A DNA stretch of 7,088 bases from positions 1 through 7,088 of the forward strand of contig JAGRCC010000186.1 of NCBI GenBank assembly GCA_020433785.1. Direction: 5' to 3'. The notes under the pieces are model-generated. The model made no database searches and was not told the DNA's origin. It saw nothing but the letters and a program-made list of their open reading frames with translations. This document shows, one piece after another, positions 1 through 6,839 of the stretch. This DNA comes from Anaerolineae bacterium (GTDB lineage: Bacteria > Chloroflexota > Anaerolineae > 4572-78 > J111). Position 1 is the first letter of the stretch, and every line of letters starts with the position of its first letter. The translations under genes were made by a program, and so were the position numbers.

Positions 1-60
1 GTACGGACCGTTCGGCGGCGGTACGAACCGTTCGGCACTCGGTACATACCGTTCGGCGGA
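1..60. repeat. Tandem repeat, three copies of a ~20-bp unit
   Basis: Three head-to-tail copies lie at 1-20, 21-41 and 42-60. The shared core is GTAC, two variable bases, then ACCGTTCGGC. The middle copy contains a perfect odd palindrome, CGAAC-C-GTTCG at 24-34, and the outer copies are degenerate versions of it. The array reaches the window edge, so its full length is unknown. It sits downstream of the 3' end of the leftward DUF2085 gene. The copies are directly adjacent with no unique spacers, which excludes a CRISPR array. Function is unknown; an intergenic family of small palindromic repeats is the simplest reading. Confidence 0.75.
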
Positions 61-89
61 TGGGACAGTTCTCTCGGGGTAATCAAATC

Positions 90-118
90 AATCGCCCAAT
101 CGCCAATCTCTAATCTCC
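90..118. repeat. Degenerate heptanucleotide repeat (AATCNCC)
   Basis: The word AATC recurs at 81, 86, 90, 98, 105 and 112. From 98 onward the period is exactly seven: AATCGCC, AATCTCT, AATCTCC, preceded by AATCGCCC at 90-97. The tract ends just before the stop codon of the leftward gene (stop at 123-125), so it lies at the start of that gene's 3' untranslated region. It has no coding potential. Heptad simple repeats of this kind are typical slippage-prone intergenic filler in some bacterial genomes. Confidence 0.55.
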
Positions 119-122
119 CTTT

Positions 123-887
123 TTACTTCACCGCCCCAATACGCCGCAGCTTGGGTTCGAGCTTGGCCCGAACGGCGGCAAATCGAACGGACAGAAAGGT
201 ACATAAAAACCAAATTAAGCCTAACCCAAACACCACGCCGGTTACGTTACGCAGCCACCAATTGAGCGTACCGATGGTCGTGCCTTGATAAAACGACGGC
301 GAAAAAATCCCGCCGGTTAAAGCCACAGCCCAGGCGTTGACCTCACGAAAGCCGGAGCCGCCGTTGTCGCTGATCATATGGCTGATGCCATCGGCCAGCA
401 GCGGCAGGGCCAGCACCACTAACCACACAAAGCTCACTTTTGGCCGCCCCCCGGCCAGCCCCCAGCCCAGTCCCCCCACCACAATCGCAGCAAAAATCGC
501 AATCATGCGATGGTTGAGCGCCGTCTTGTAACCAATCTCGGCATTGCCGATGAAGGCTTGCAGGTTATAGGGATCGGCTCCAAATTCAAGCAGCTGCTCC
601 AGCGAGTAGGTTTGAATACCGCCGGACTGGCCAAACAAAAAGTAGGATCGCTGCGGCAGTTGGTGATTGTGCGGCGCGAGGAACTCATACACCCATTGGC
701 CGGCTCCGGGCAGCCCAGCCGCCATAAACACCGGGGCCAGGAAGCCCAAGGCCAAAATAAGCCAGGCCAGCAGCACGGCCAGCAGCAGCCAGTAACGGGT
801 CACAAACAAAATGATTTTTTGGAGGGTGATCACCACCCCGCGCGCGCGGCCGGTGACAACAATGCGGTCATGTTCAGTGGGCGGCAT
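123..887 (-). CDS. DUF2085-family integral membrane protein
   Basis: A 254-residue polytopic inner-membrane protein of unknown function. It fits the DUF2085 family: a first membrane helix at about 33-57, the family signature HQLPQRSYFLFG at 75-86, a second conserved stretch (about 114-128, ending ALNHRM), helices near 128-146 and 151-170, the short motif PLLADGISH (162-170), and a last helix near 213-234 beginning with the family-like LRNVTGVVFGLGL. Family members usually have Cys before HQ and further Cys in the second motif; here the matching positions appear to be Asn74 and Asn125, and the only Cys is Cys229 in the last helix. The ATG at 887 lies 8 nt after the stop of the kinase gene on the same strand and has no clear Shine-Dalgarno, so translation is probably coupled to the kinase. 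A later GTG start (near residue 18) cannot be excluded. The C-terminus is basic and probably cytosolic. Family call fairly sure; role unknown. Confidence 0.8.
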   Translation of the reverse strand: MPPTEHDRIVVTGRARGVVITLQKIILFVTRYWLLLAVLLAWLILALGFLAPVFMAAGLPGAGQWVYEFLAPHNHQLPQRSYFLFGQSGGIQTYSLEQLLEFGADPYNLQAFIGNAEIGYKTALNHRMIAIFAAIVVGGLGWGLAGGRPKVSFVWLVVLALPLLADGISHMISDNGGSGFREVNAWAVALTGGIFSPSFYQGTTIGTLNWWLRNVTGVVFGLGLIWFLCTFLSVRFAAVRAKLEPKLRRIGAVK

Positions 888-895
888 ATGGCAAT

Positions 896-3800
896 TTAAT
901 CCGTCAGTATGGCTTTTATGTCCGGTAAATCCAAGAAAAATGGACGCAGATCGGCCGGGAGGCCATCGGCAATGTGATCGACTAAGGGCCTGGCTTCCCG
1001 GCGCACGTCGGCGGCAGGAATTACGTGACCTCGCTGCGCCTCAACCCGATAAAGCGTCTCTAAGATCATCAACAGCGTATAACGCGATCCCAAGGTTTCG
1101 GCCAGGTGTCGCGCTTGCGCCAGCATATCGATAGCCTCGTCAACATGGTCAAGGTCCGCCAAAATCCGGCCCTTGATCCATAAGGCATCGGCTTTAAAGG
1201 CTTGAAACTTCAGCCGGTCAAGCAGACCAACGAAATGATCAATTGTGGCCAGCGCCTGTTGGTAATGGCCTTGAATCCGCAGAACCCGAGCTTCCGCCAA
1301 GGTGATCCAGACCAAGGCAAAATTGGAGGCATTATCGGGGTTAAGCAGAAGGGCGCTTTCTTCGAGGATTTTCTCAGCTCCGGCGACATCACCGGCCAGT
1401 ATATACAATTGAGCCGTAACACCCATCGCATACAAACGGCTGTCATTGGGAAAGGTCTCGGCTCTGACCTGAGCCGAACGGACAGCGTCAAGACCTCGCT
1501 CGATATCGCCCATCAGCCCGAAAACGAGCCCCAAATCGGCGCGGGTAGTCACCTGCCCAAAAACCCATCCCGCTTCATCGCTCAACTGAATGGTCGCCTC
1601 CAACACCTCGACAGCCCGCCCGAACTCACCATATTCCATGTAAACGTGGGCCATGACCCACTGACTGTTGGCCAGATTCCAAAAATTGTCGATTGATTGG
1701 CTAATTTGGTACGCCTCTTCGGCCAGTTCAAACGCGCCCTGAAAGTTGCCGCGAAAATACTTTTGACTGGCGCTCACACTAAGATTGTCGGCCAGCATGG
1801 GCTTGTTATTCAACTGGCGCCATAACGTGCGGGCCTGCTCCAGGCTGGTATCGATGTCGTCCGTCCGGCCGAGACCCAGATAAACCCAGGCCATATCATT
1901 GAACACATAAGCCATCTGCTCTGGCAGTCCGTACTGCCGGCAAATGGTAATCGCCTGATGGGCGCAATCAAGCGCCTCTTGAAATCGCTCGGTATCTTTA
2001 AAGAGCAGCAGCAAATTCCAATACGCCTTGGCCTCAGCTTGGGGATCATTGAGTTTCTGGGCCAACGCCAGCGCCCGCTGCGAGAGTGCTTCGCCTTGCG
2101 TCTGATCGTTAACCGGCGTGCTTGTGGCCCGAATAGTGGCTTGAGCCAGTGAGGCCGCTAATTCTAACGGTTGGCTCGACCGTTCCCGGCTTAGCGCTTC
2201 CAACGCCTGGTAAATTTGTAAGGCTTCATCATATTTTCCAGCCATCTCCAGATTGCGCCCCAGGTTGATGTATAAATCCCGGAGCTGTTCCTCACCAATT
2301 GAATTAACCCGATCCGAGATCTCAATAATGGTCAGGGCGTGCCGGTAGTGGGTCACGGCTTCAGCGTTGGCGTAGGCCTTCGCCGCAGCGTGGCCGGCCT
2401 GCAGGCAATAGTTCAGCGCCTGGTTATACTCGCCGGCCTGGGTAAAATGGTACGCCAAAATCGGCCAGGTTTGGGGACGAGACGTGTCGATCAGATTCTG
2501 CATGGCGTTGCCGGTACGCTTGTGCAGCTGCCGCTTGCGACGCTGGCTAAGGGTATTGAGCAGCGCCTGTCGCAGCGCCTCTTGGCTAAAACGATAGCGA
2601 TCTTCACCAGCCTGCAGCGGCAGTTCCTCGATTAAACGCGCGGCTAAGAGCCGGTCGATGGCATCCAGCAAATCATCCTCATCAAGTTGAGCCACCATTT
2701 GCAATAGTGAGAAAGAAAATTCCGAACCGAGCACAGCCGCAGTGGTCAAAATCGGCCGGTCTTCGACCGATAAAAGGGCCAAACGACGCTCGGCCAGGAC
2801 CAGGACATTTTGCGGCAGAGGCAGCGGCAGCGCTAGGCCCGTGTAATGGCCGGATTGGCTCGAAGGTTGGTTGATCCATTGCTCCACTTGCCCTTCGGCC
2901 GCCAGCGCTTTAAGGGTTTCTTCAATGAAAAAGGGGTTACCATTGGTGGTCTCATAGAAACTATCAACCACCAATGGGGGAACTTGCGCCTGCCCCAAAG
3001 CCATTTTCAAAAAATCCTTAACCTGCTCCGGCCTTAGCGCTTCAAGGCGAATCACCTTGGCCTGGTTCCGGCGCCATAGTTCCTGTTGGAGTTGGGCCAG
3101 CGGCGAATGAGCCTCGATCTCTTCCGAACGATAGGTCATCACCAACAAAATCGGGCTTGACTCGATCCGCTCGGCCAGATAACCGAGCAGTTCCAATGTG
3201 GCCGAATTGGCCCACTGGATATCTTCAACAACGATCATCAATGGCTGCGATTGGCCGGCTTCGCGAAATACCGTCCAGCACCCCATAAAAATTCGCAGCC
3301 GGGCCTCGGCCTGATCGCCGGCCGTCGAGGTCTCGATACTATCCGATGCTCCCGGCAGCAGCCGGCTCAATTCGACCGGCAGCGAAGGGCGAACCGTGAG
3401 CAAACTGTCCAGCGTGGTCGCCACCATATCTATCAGCGGATAATAGGGCAGCGACCCATATTCGCGGCAGTGGTCACGCACGATACTGCCACCAGTTAGC
3501 CGCACCTGCGCCGCCGCCTCATCGAGCAGGCGTGTTTTGCCGATGCCTGCCGCACCCTCAACCAACACGGTCTGCCCCCGGCTTGACTGCGCCTGCGACC
3601 AGACCTGCCATACCTCAGCTAAAGCCTGCTCTCGCCCGATGAGCGGCACGCGGGGAATCAAATCGACTCGTTTGGGTTTGGACCGGCTCATGGCTGGCGG
3701 CGCGTCATCGGCTAGCAGGGCCAGGGTCGCCACAACCTCATCGGTCGAAGGGCGTTGGGCCGGTTCTTTAGCCAGCAGTTGCAAAATCAACTGCTCGAGC

Positions 3801-4525
3801 GACTCATCGATGTTGGCGTTAAATTGGCTGGGGGCCAGCGGCGAGGAGGTAATCTGCTGCATCAAGACCATCGCCGGGTTGTCGTGGATAAAAGGGGGAC
3901 GCCCGGTGACCATCTCATAGAGGATGACGCCTAAAGCATACAGGTCGGCTCGAAAATCGACCGGGAAACCTTGAGCCTGTTCGGGGGCCATATAAGAAAC
4001 GGTGCCTAGCGCCACACCTTCTTGAGTTAGATGCTGCGAAAAATTGGCCGGTCTAACTAAACCAAAATCCATGAGTTTGACCTGGGGATCCCCGTGGTTT
4101 TGAATCATCAGGTTGCCGGGCTTCAAATCACGATGGATAATCGATTGATCGTGTAAGTACACCAACGCTTCGCAGATTTGGCGAGCGATGGGTAATAGCC
4201 GGGGCCAGGGGATCAGGCCGTTCGACAGCTCTTGAGCCAGAGTTTGGCCCGACAGAAACTCCAGGACCAAATAGGGCATATTTTGATACATACCATACCC
4301 AAAAGCCCGGACAATTCGAGGGTGGTCTAATTGGGCCAGCACGCGAAACTCACGTTGAAAGCGAGTGAGGGCGACATCGGTTTGCGTGTCCAAAAAATAG
4401 TGGAGCACTTTAATGGCGACGAGTCGATCCTCGATGAGATCGTTAGACCGGTAAACCGCGCCCATTCCTCCGCGCCCAATTAAAGCTTCAATTTGGTAAC
4501 GTTCGTCAATCGTTTGGCCGATCAT
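896..4525 (-). CDS. Ser/Thr protein kinase fused to AAA/STAND-type ATPase and TPR repeats
   Basis: A 1209-residue cytosolic signalling protein. Residues about 10-270 form a Hanks-type kinase with all key parts: glycine loop GRGGMG (17-22), Lys39 in VAIK, alpha-C Glu59, HRDLKPGN (131-138, catalytic Asp133), DFG (153-155), APE (180-182), Asp194 and Arg258. It is an RD kinase and should be active. Residues about 293-480 form an AAA_16-like ATPase opened by PLIGRE: Walker A GAAGIGKT (324-331), Walker B region LMIVVEDIQW (429-438), and TYRSEE (464-469). A helical, winged-helix-like segment (about 575-680) leads into TPR-like helical repeats from about 685 to 1165. There is no membrane helix, PASTA domain, DNA-binding domain or cyclase at the C-terminus. 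The domain order resembles PknK-like and STAND regulators, where the TPR part binds a ligand or partner. The ATG at 4525 gives the expected kinase N-terminus (IGQTIDERYQIEALIGRGG) but has only a weak ribosome site. It is the first gene of a leftward pair with the DUF2085 gene. Substrate unknown. Confidence 0.93.
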   Translation of the reverse strand: MIGQTIDERYQIEALIGRGGMGAVYRSNDLIEDRLVAIKVLHYFLDTQTDVALTRFQREFRVLAQLDHPRIVRAFGYGMYQNMPYLVLEFLSGQTLAQELSNGLIPWPRLLPIARQICEALVYLHDQSIIHRDLKPGNLMIQNHGDPQVKLMDFGLVRPANFSQHLTQEGVALGTVSYMAPEQAQGFPVDFRADLYALGVILYEMVTGRPPFIHDNPAMVLMQQITSSPLAPSQFNANIDESLEQLILQLLAKEPAQRPSTDEVVATLALLADDAPPAMSRSKPKRVDLIPRVPLIGREQALAEVWQVWSQAQSSRGQTVLVEGAAGIGKTRLLDEAAAQVRLTGGSIVRDHCREYGSLPYYPLIDMVATTLDSLLTVRPSLPVELSRLLPGASDSIETSTAGDQAEARLRIFMGCWTVFREAGQSQPLMIVVEDIQWANSATLELLGYLAERIESSPILLVMTYRSEEIEAHSPLAQLQQELWRRNQAKVIRLEALRPEQVKDFLKMALGQAQVPPLVVDSFYETTNGNPFFIEETLKALAAEGQVEQWINQPSSQSGHYTGLALPLPLPQNVLVLAERRLALLSVEDRPILTTAAVLGSEFSFSLLQMVAQLDEDDLLDAIDRLLAARLIEELPLQAGEDRYRFSQEALRQALLNTLSQRRKRQLHKRTGNAMQNLIDTSRPQTWPILAYHFTQAGEYNQALNYCLQAGHAAAKAYANAEAVTHYRHALTIIEISDRVNSIGEEQLRDLYINLGRNLEMAGKYDEALQIYQALEALSRERSSQPLELAASLAQATIRATSTPVNDQTQGEALSQRALALAQKLNDPQAEAKAYWNLLLLFKDTERFQEALDCAHQAITICRQYGLPEQMAYVFNDMAWVYLGLGRTDDIDTSLEQARTLWRQLNNKPMLADNLSVSASQKYFRGNFQGAFELAEEAYQISQSIDNFWNLANSQWVMAHVYMEYGEFGRAVEVLEATIQLSDEAGWVFGQVTTRADLGLVFGLMGDIERGLDAVRSAQVRAETFPNDSRLYAMGVTAQLYILAGDVAGAEKILEESALLLNPDNASNFALVWITLAEARVLRIQGHYQQALATIDHFVGLLDRLKFQAFKADALWIKGRILADLDHVDEAIDMLAQARHLAETLGSRYTLLMILETLYRVEAQRGHVIPAADVRREARPLVDHIADGLPADLRPFFLDLPDIKAILTD

Positions 4526-4563
4526 AAGCGCTGCTATTCATCAAATTTTACAGGTCAACAGGA

Positions 4564-4586
4564 CCCCAGGTGACTGTCACCTAGGG
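4564..4586. promoter_or_regulatory. Near-perfect 23-bp palindrome, candidate operator
   Basis: The left arm CCCCAGGTGAC (4564-4574) and right arm GTCACCTAGGG (4576-4586) pair at 10 of 11 positions around a single central T at 4575; the innermost seven pairs are perfect (AGGTGAC / GTCACCT). It lies 39 nt upstream of the kinase start codon. An odd palindrome of this length suits a dimeric DNA-binding protein. It could also be a dispersed intergenic repeat, since a related GTGAC-G-GTCAC core occurs at 6889-6899. There is no U-tract after it on either strand, so it is not an intrinsic terminator. Confidence 0.55.
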
Positions 4587-4613
4587 AACGGCGTAAGTCC
4601 TAGTCAATACAAG

Positions 4614-4642
4614 ATAGTAGCCAGATCTTCTGAATTATGCAA
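4614..4642 (-). promoter_or_regulatory. Candidate sigma-70-type promoter for the kinase/DUF2085 pair
   Basis: On the minus strand, TTGCAT (4642-4637) and TACTAT (4619-4614) are separated by 17 bp. They match the -35 and -10 consensus at 3 of 6 and 4 of 6 positions. Transcription would start near 4607 and give a leader of about 80 nt that carries the 4564-4586 palindrome. The match is modest and is proposed only because spacing and position fit. Confidence 0.3.
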
Positions 4643-4708
4643 AAGGACCCAAAAACAAATTTCACACAAACTGAAAAAATTCTGCGCAACTTCTGCATAT
4701 TTCTTCTT

Positions 4709-4714
4709 TAGAAT
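4709..4714 (+). promoter_or_regulatory. Candidate -10 box of the DUF5666 gene
   Basis: TAGAAT matches TATAAT at 5 of 6 positions and would place a transcription start near 4721, about 47 nt before the GTG start. No convincing -35 box lies 16-18 bp upstream. The hexamer sits inside a small inverted repeat, TCTTTA-GAA-TAAAGA (4705-4719), which could be a regulator site instead. Confidence 0.25.
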
Positions 4715-4754
4715 AAAGACAGTTCAAACACAAATCGCTTCACAACATAATTCT

Positions 4755-4761
4755 AAGGGAG
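4755..4761 (+). promoter_or_regulatory. Ribosome binding site deciding the GTG start at 4768
   Basis: AAGGGAG lies 6 nt upstream of the GTG at 4768. It supports this non-ATG start, which also gives a complete signal peptide beginning MKRLLTRK. Confidence 0.75.
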
Positions 4762-4767
4762 ATTGCA

Positions 4768-5754
4768 GTGAAACGTTTACTGACACGAAAAAATGTAATT
4801 ATCGGCGGCATTGTGGCCACGCTGGCTTTGGCCGGCGTCCTGGCCATGAGCGCCGTAGCCCTGGCTCAGGGGTTTCTAGGCCGGTCGGACTTTGGGGCAC
4901 GAGCCTTTGCCTTTCAAGGTCACCACGGCGATGACTTCTTTTCCGATGGCCCCCGCGAGTTCGGCTACTTTCAAGAAGGACCGGGTCGCGGTCATAAAGG
5001 CTCTCATGGCGGCGTGACTGGCGAAGTGACCGCCATCGACGGCAGCACGCTAACCGTTTCCGATCGCGATGGCGAATCGATCACGGTTAATACGACCGAG
5101 GACACCCAAGTTTTCCTGGTTGAAACCGGCAGCGACGGCAGTATTAGCGATATTCAAGTGGGCAGCAATATCGGTGTTCGCGGCCAGCGGAATGACGATG
5201 GGTCGGTCGAGGCGCGTGGGGTAACGGTGATGCCGGCCGGCGATATGGCCGGCGGTCGCGTCACCAATATCGACGGCGGACAAATTACGGTCGACAATCC
5301 CCGTGACGAAACCACCACCATCATTACCACCGACGACAAGACCACCTTCCGGCTGGGTCGCGATAACGAGGCCGGTTCAATCACGGACGTCACTACCGAC
5401 AGCACCGTAATGGCCTTTGGGGAAACCCAAAGCGACGGTTCACTGACGGCTCGTCTGGTCCTGATACACGCCCATGGCATGAAGGGCGGCGAGGGAGGGC
5501 CACGCCAAGGCTTTCGCGGCGGCGAAGTTACCGCCATCGACGGGGCGAACTTAACCGTCCATAATCGCGACGGCACTGACATCACTATCGTCACCGATGG
5601 TTCGACCGAATATCGCACCCGTGACGGAGCCGATGTTTCATTCGACGATATTAAAGTCGGCAGTCGGATTGCGGTCAAGGGCGAATCGGTAGAAGGTAAA
5701 GACAATACGATCAAAGCGGCCGTTATCGACATCGTTCAAGCTAAATCTCAATAA
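4768..5754 (+). CDS. Secreted protein with three DUF5666 repeats
   Basis: A 328-residue exported protein of unknown function. Residues 1-33 form a Sec signal peptide: basic MKRLLTRK, a hydrophobic core, and a likely signal peptidase I site ALA|Q (31-34). No lipobox Cys is present; the protein has no Cys at all. A Gly/His/acidic linker (about 35-82) follows. Three repeats of about 70 residues then occur at about 84-153, 163-232 and 251-321. Each begins G-x-V-T-x-I-D-G with a TV strand after it, and ends with a V/A-x-G-rich strand, consistent with DUF5666 (small beta-barrel-like domains). Repeat 2 is the most divergent and lacks the KVGS-type turn seen in repeats 1 and 3. A His-containing linker (IHAHGMKGG, 233-241) separates repeats 2 and 3. 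There is no C-terminal anchor, so it is probably soluble outside the membrane or bound to the envelope. It starts with GTG behind a good ribosome site and is followed by a strong terminator, so it is probably monocistronic. Confidence 0.85.
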   Translation: MKRLLTRKNVIIGGIVATLALAGVLAMSAVALAQGFLGRSDFGARAFAFQGHHGDDFFSDGPREFGYFQEGPGRGHKGSHGGVTGEVTAIDGSTLTVSDRDGESITVNTTEDTQVFLVETGSDGSISDIQVGSNIGVRGQRNDDGSVEARGVTVMPAGDMAGGRVTNIDGGQITVDNPRDETTTIITTDDKTTFRLGRDNEAGSITDVTTDSTVMAFGETQSDGSLTARLVLIHAHGMKGGEGGPRQGFRGGEVTAIDGANLTVHNRDGTDITIVTDGSTEYRTRDGADVSFDDIKVGSRIAVKGESVEGKDNTIKAAVIDIVQAKSQ

Positions 5755-5794
5755 ACAACGAATAACTAACACCCGTTTAATTGTTCCCCGCTAG

Positions 5795-5834
5795 AATAAG
5801 ACCCCACAATATGATGTGGGGTCTTATTTTTATT
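5795..5834 (+). terminator. Strong intrinsic terminator after the DUF5666 gene
   Basis: A perfect 14-bp stem pairs 5795-5808 with 5815-5828 around the 6-nt loop ATATGA (5809-5814). It has a GC-rich centre (GACCCCACA / TGTGGGGTC) and leads into a T-rich run (5824-5834). It lies 40 nt after the DUF5666 stop. The T-run ends where the SDR ribosome site begins. Confidence 0.9.
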
Positions 5835-5839
5835 AGGAG
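5835..5839 (+). promoter_or_regulatory. Ribosome binding site deciding the GTG start at 5845
   Basis: AGGAG lies 5 nt upstream of the GTG at 5845. It directly follows the terminator T-run, so a transcript folded into the terminator would leave this site close to the hairpin base. Confidence 0.75.
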
Positions 5840-5844
5840 TCATC

Positions 5845-6810
5845 GTGAATACCATCCACCATTGGACAACCGCTAACATCCCCGACCAAACCGGCCGCAT
5901 TGCTGTCATTACCGGCGCCAACAGCGGCTTAGGCTACCAAACCGCGCTGGCTCTGGCGAGCAAAAACGCCCACGTGGTCATGGCCTGCCGCAATCTGCCA
6001 AAGGCCAACGCCGCTTGTGACAAAATTCGACAGCAGGCGCCGACGGCTTCACTGGCGGTCATGCCGCTCGACCTGGCTGATCTGGCCTCGATTCGAACCT
6101 TTGCCGCTGCGTTCTTGACCCGATATGACCGGCTCGACCTACTGATCAACAACGCCGGGATTATGATTCCGCCGCTGTGTCACACCACCGACGGCTTCGA
6201 GTTACAGCTTGGCACCAACCATTTAGGGCATTTTGCCTTAACCGGCCTTCTTTTAGAGCGGCTGATAAAGCAACCTAACAGCCGAGTAGTGACCATTTCA
6301 AGTATCATGGCCTACATCGGCCGGATGAAGTTCGATGATCTAATGCATAAACGGCGGTACCATCGCTGGCTGGCCTACGGACAGAGTAAACTGGCCAATC
6401 TGCTCTTTGCCCTTGAGTTACAGCGTCGGTTGGCCGCAGCCAAGGTCACCACCATTAGCCTGGCCGCGCACCCCGGTGGTTCGGCTACCAACTTGCAACA
6501 CGCCGGCATCGACATTGACAACGCGTTTTTCCAAAAACTATTAATGCTTCTGCTCACGCCTTTCCTCCAAAGTGCTGTGATGGGCGCTTTACCGCAGTTG
6601 TACGTCGCCACGGCCCCCGGCGTTCAAGGCGGCGACTACTACGGCCCAGGCGATTGGTTCGAAATCACGGGCTACCCGGCCCAAGCCAGACTCCCCCGCG
6701 CAGCCAGGGATCACACTGCGGCCAACCGGCTCTGGCAAGAATCGGAAAGATTGACGGGGGTCAGTTATGACGCGCTGATACCCTATCCTAAAGCTACTGA
6801 ACCGTTTTAA
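5845..6810 (+). CDS. Short-chain dehydrogenase/reductase, retinol-dehydrogenase-like
   Basis: A 321-residue cytosolic NAD(P)-dependent oxidoreductase with a full SDR fold. The cofactor motif TGANSGLG is at 23-30, Arg49 in ACRN after the second strand favours NADP(H), NNAG is at 102-105, Asn125 lies in TNHLGHF, the catalytic Ser is 152 or 153 (TISS), and YGQSK at 178-182 supplies Tyr178 and Lys182. HPGG (209-212) follows. The insert between Ser and Tyr and the C-terminal GGDYYGPGDWFE (262-273) with a later RLWQESERLTG are typical of the retinol dehydrogenase / WW-domain oxidoreductase / protochlorophyllide-reductase-like branch. Bacterial members have varied or unknown substrates, so no reaction can be named. 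Length is normal and no key residue is missing. The GTG start at 5845 is backed by AGGAG and gives the usual N-terminus (W-T-x-x-x-I-P-D-x-T-G). A strong terminator lies directly upstream, so how it is transcribed is unclear. Confidence 0.92.
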   Translation: MNTIHHWTTANIPDQTGRIAVITGANSGLGYQTALALASKNAHVVMACRNLPKANAACDKIRQQAPTASLAVMPLDLADLASIRTFAAAFLTRYDRLDLLINNAGIMIPPLCHTTDGFELQLGTNHLGHFALTGLLLERLIKQPNSRVVTISSIMAYIGRMKFDDLMHKRRYHRWLAYGQSKLANLLFALELQRRLAAAKVTTISLAAHPGGSATNLQHAGIDIDNAFFQKLLMLLLTPFLQSAVMGALPQLYVATAPGVQGGDYYGPGDWFEITGYPAQARLPRAARDHTAANRLWQESERLTGVSYDALIPYPKATEPF

Positions 6811-6839
6811 TCCCTTTCTCAGAAAATCTTTAACTTTAA

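Larger units (their letters stand above)
4526..4767. other. Divergent intergenic region between kinase and DUF5666 genes
   Basis: This 242-bp gap separates the start codons of two divergently transcribed genes and must hold both promoters. The left part has ordinary GC and contains a palindrome (4564-4586). The right part from about 4640 is markedly AT-rich, with A-tracts and a repeated TTCTGC word at 4680-4685 and 4691-4696, spaced 11 bp (one helical turn). No ORF of interest is seen in it. Confidence 0.8.

Noticed and set aside
1..60. CRISPR array
   Set aside because: The copies are contiguous and have no unique spacers of 30 or so bases.
1..190. Rightward reading frame through the repeats (reads YEPFG and YIPFG)
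   Set aside because: The peptide periodicity only reflects the tandem DNA repeat; the frame runs antisense into the DUF2085 gene, with no start or known domain.
510..899. Rightward ORF of 129 codons opposite the DUF2085 gene
   Set aside because: Antisense shadow; composition is low-complexity Gln/Arg-rich, and the opposite strand encodes a recognisable membrane protein.
1202..1696. Rightward ORF of 164 codons opposite the TPR region
   Set aside because: Antisense shadow of a well-supported kinase-ATPase-TPR gene; no domain or ribosome site.
4623..4628. AGATCT palindrome in the divergent gap
   Set aside because: A six-base palindrome is expected by chance and has no extended arms.
4746..4751. 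CATAAT as the -10 box of the DUF5666 gene
   Set aside because: It would start transcription on top of the ribosome site, leaving no usable leader.
5154..5732. Leftward ORF of 192 codons opposite the DUF5666 gene
   Set aside because: Ser/Pro/Thr/Val-rich shadow of the repeat-encoding strand; the rightward frame has a signal peptide, domain repeats and terminator.
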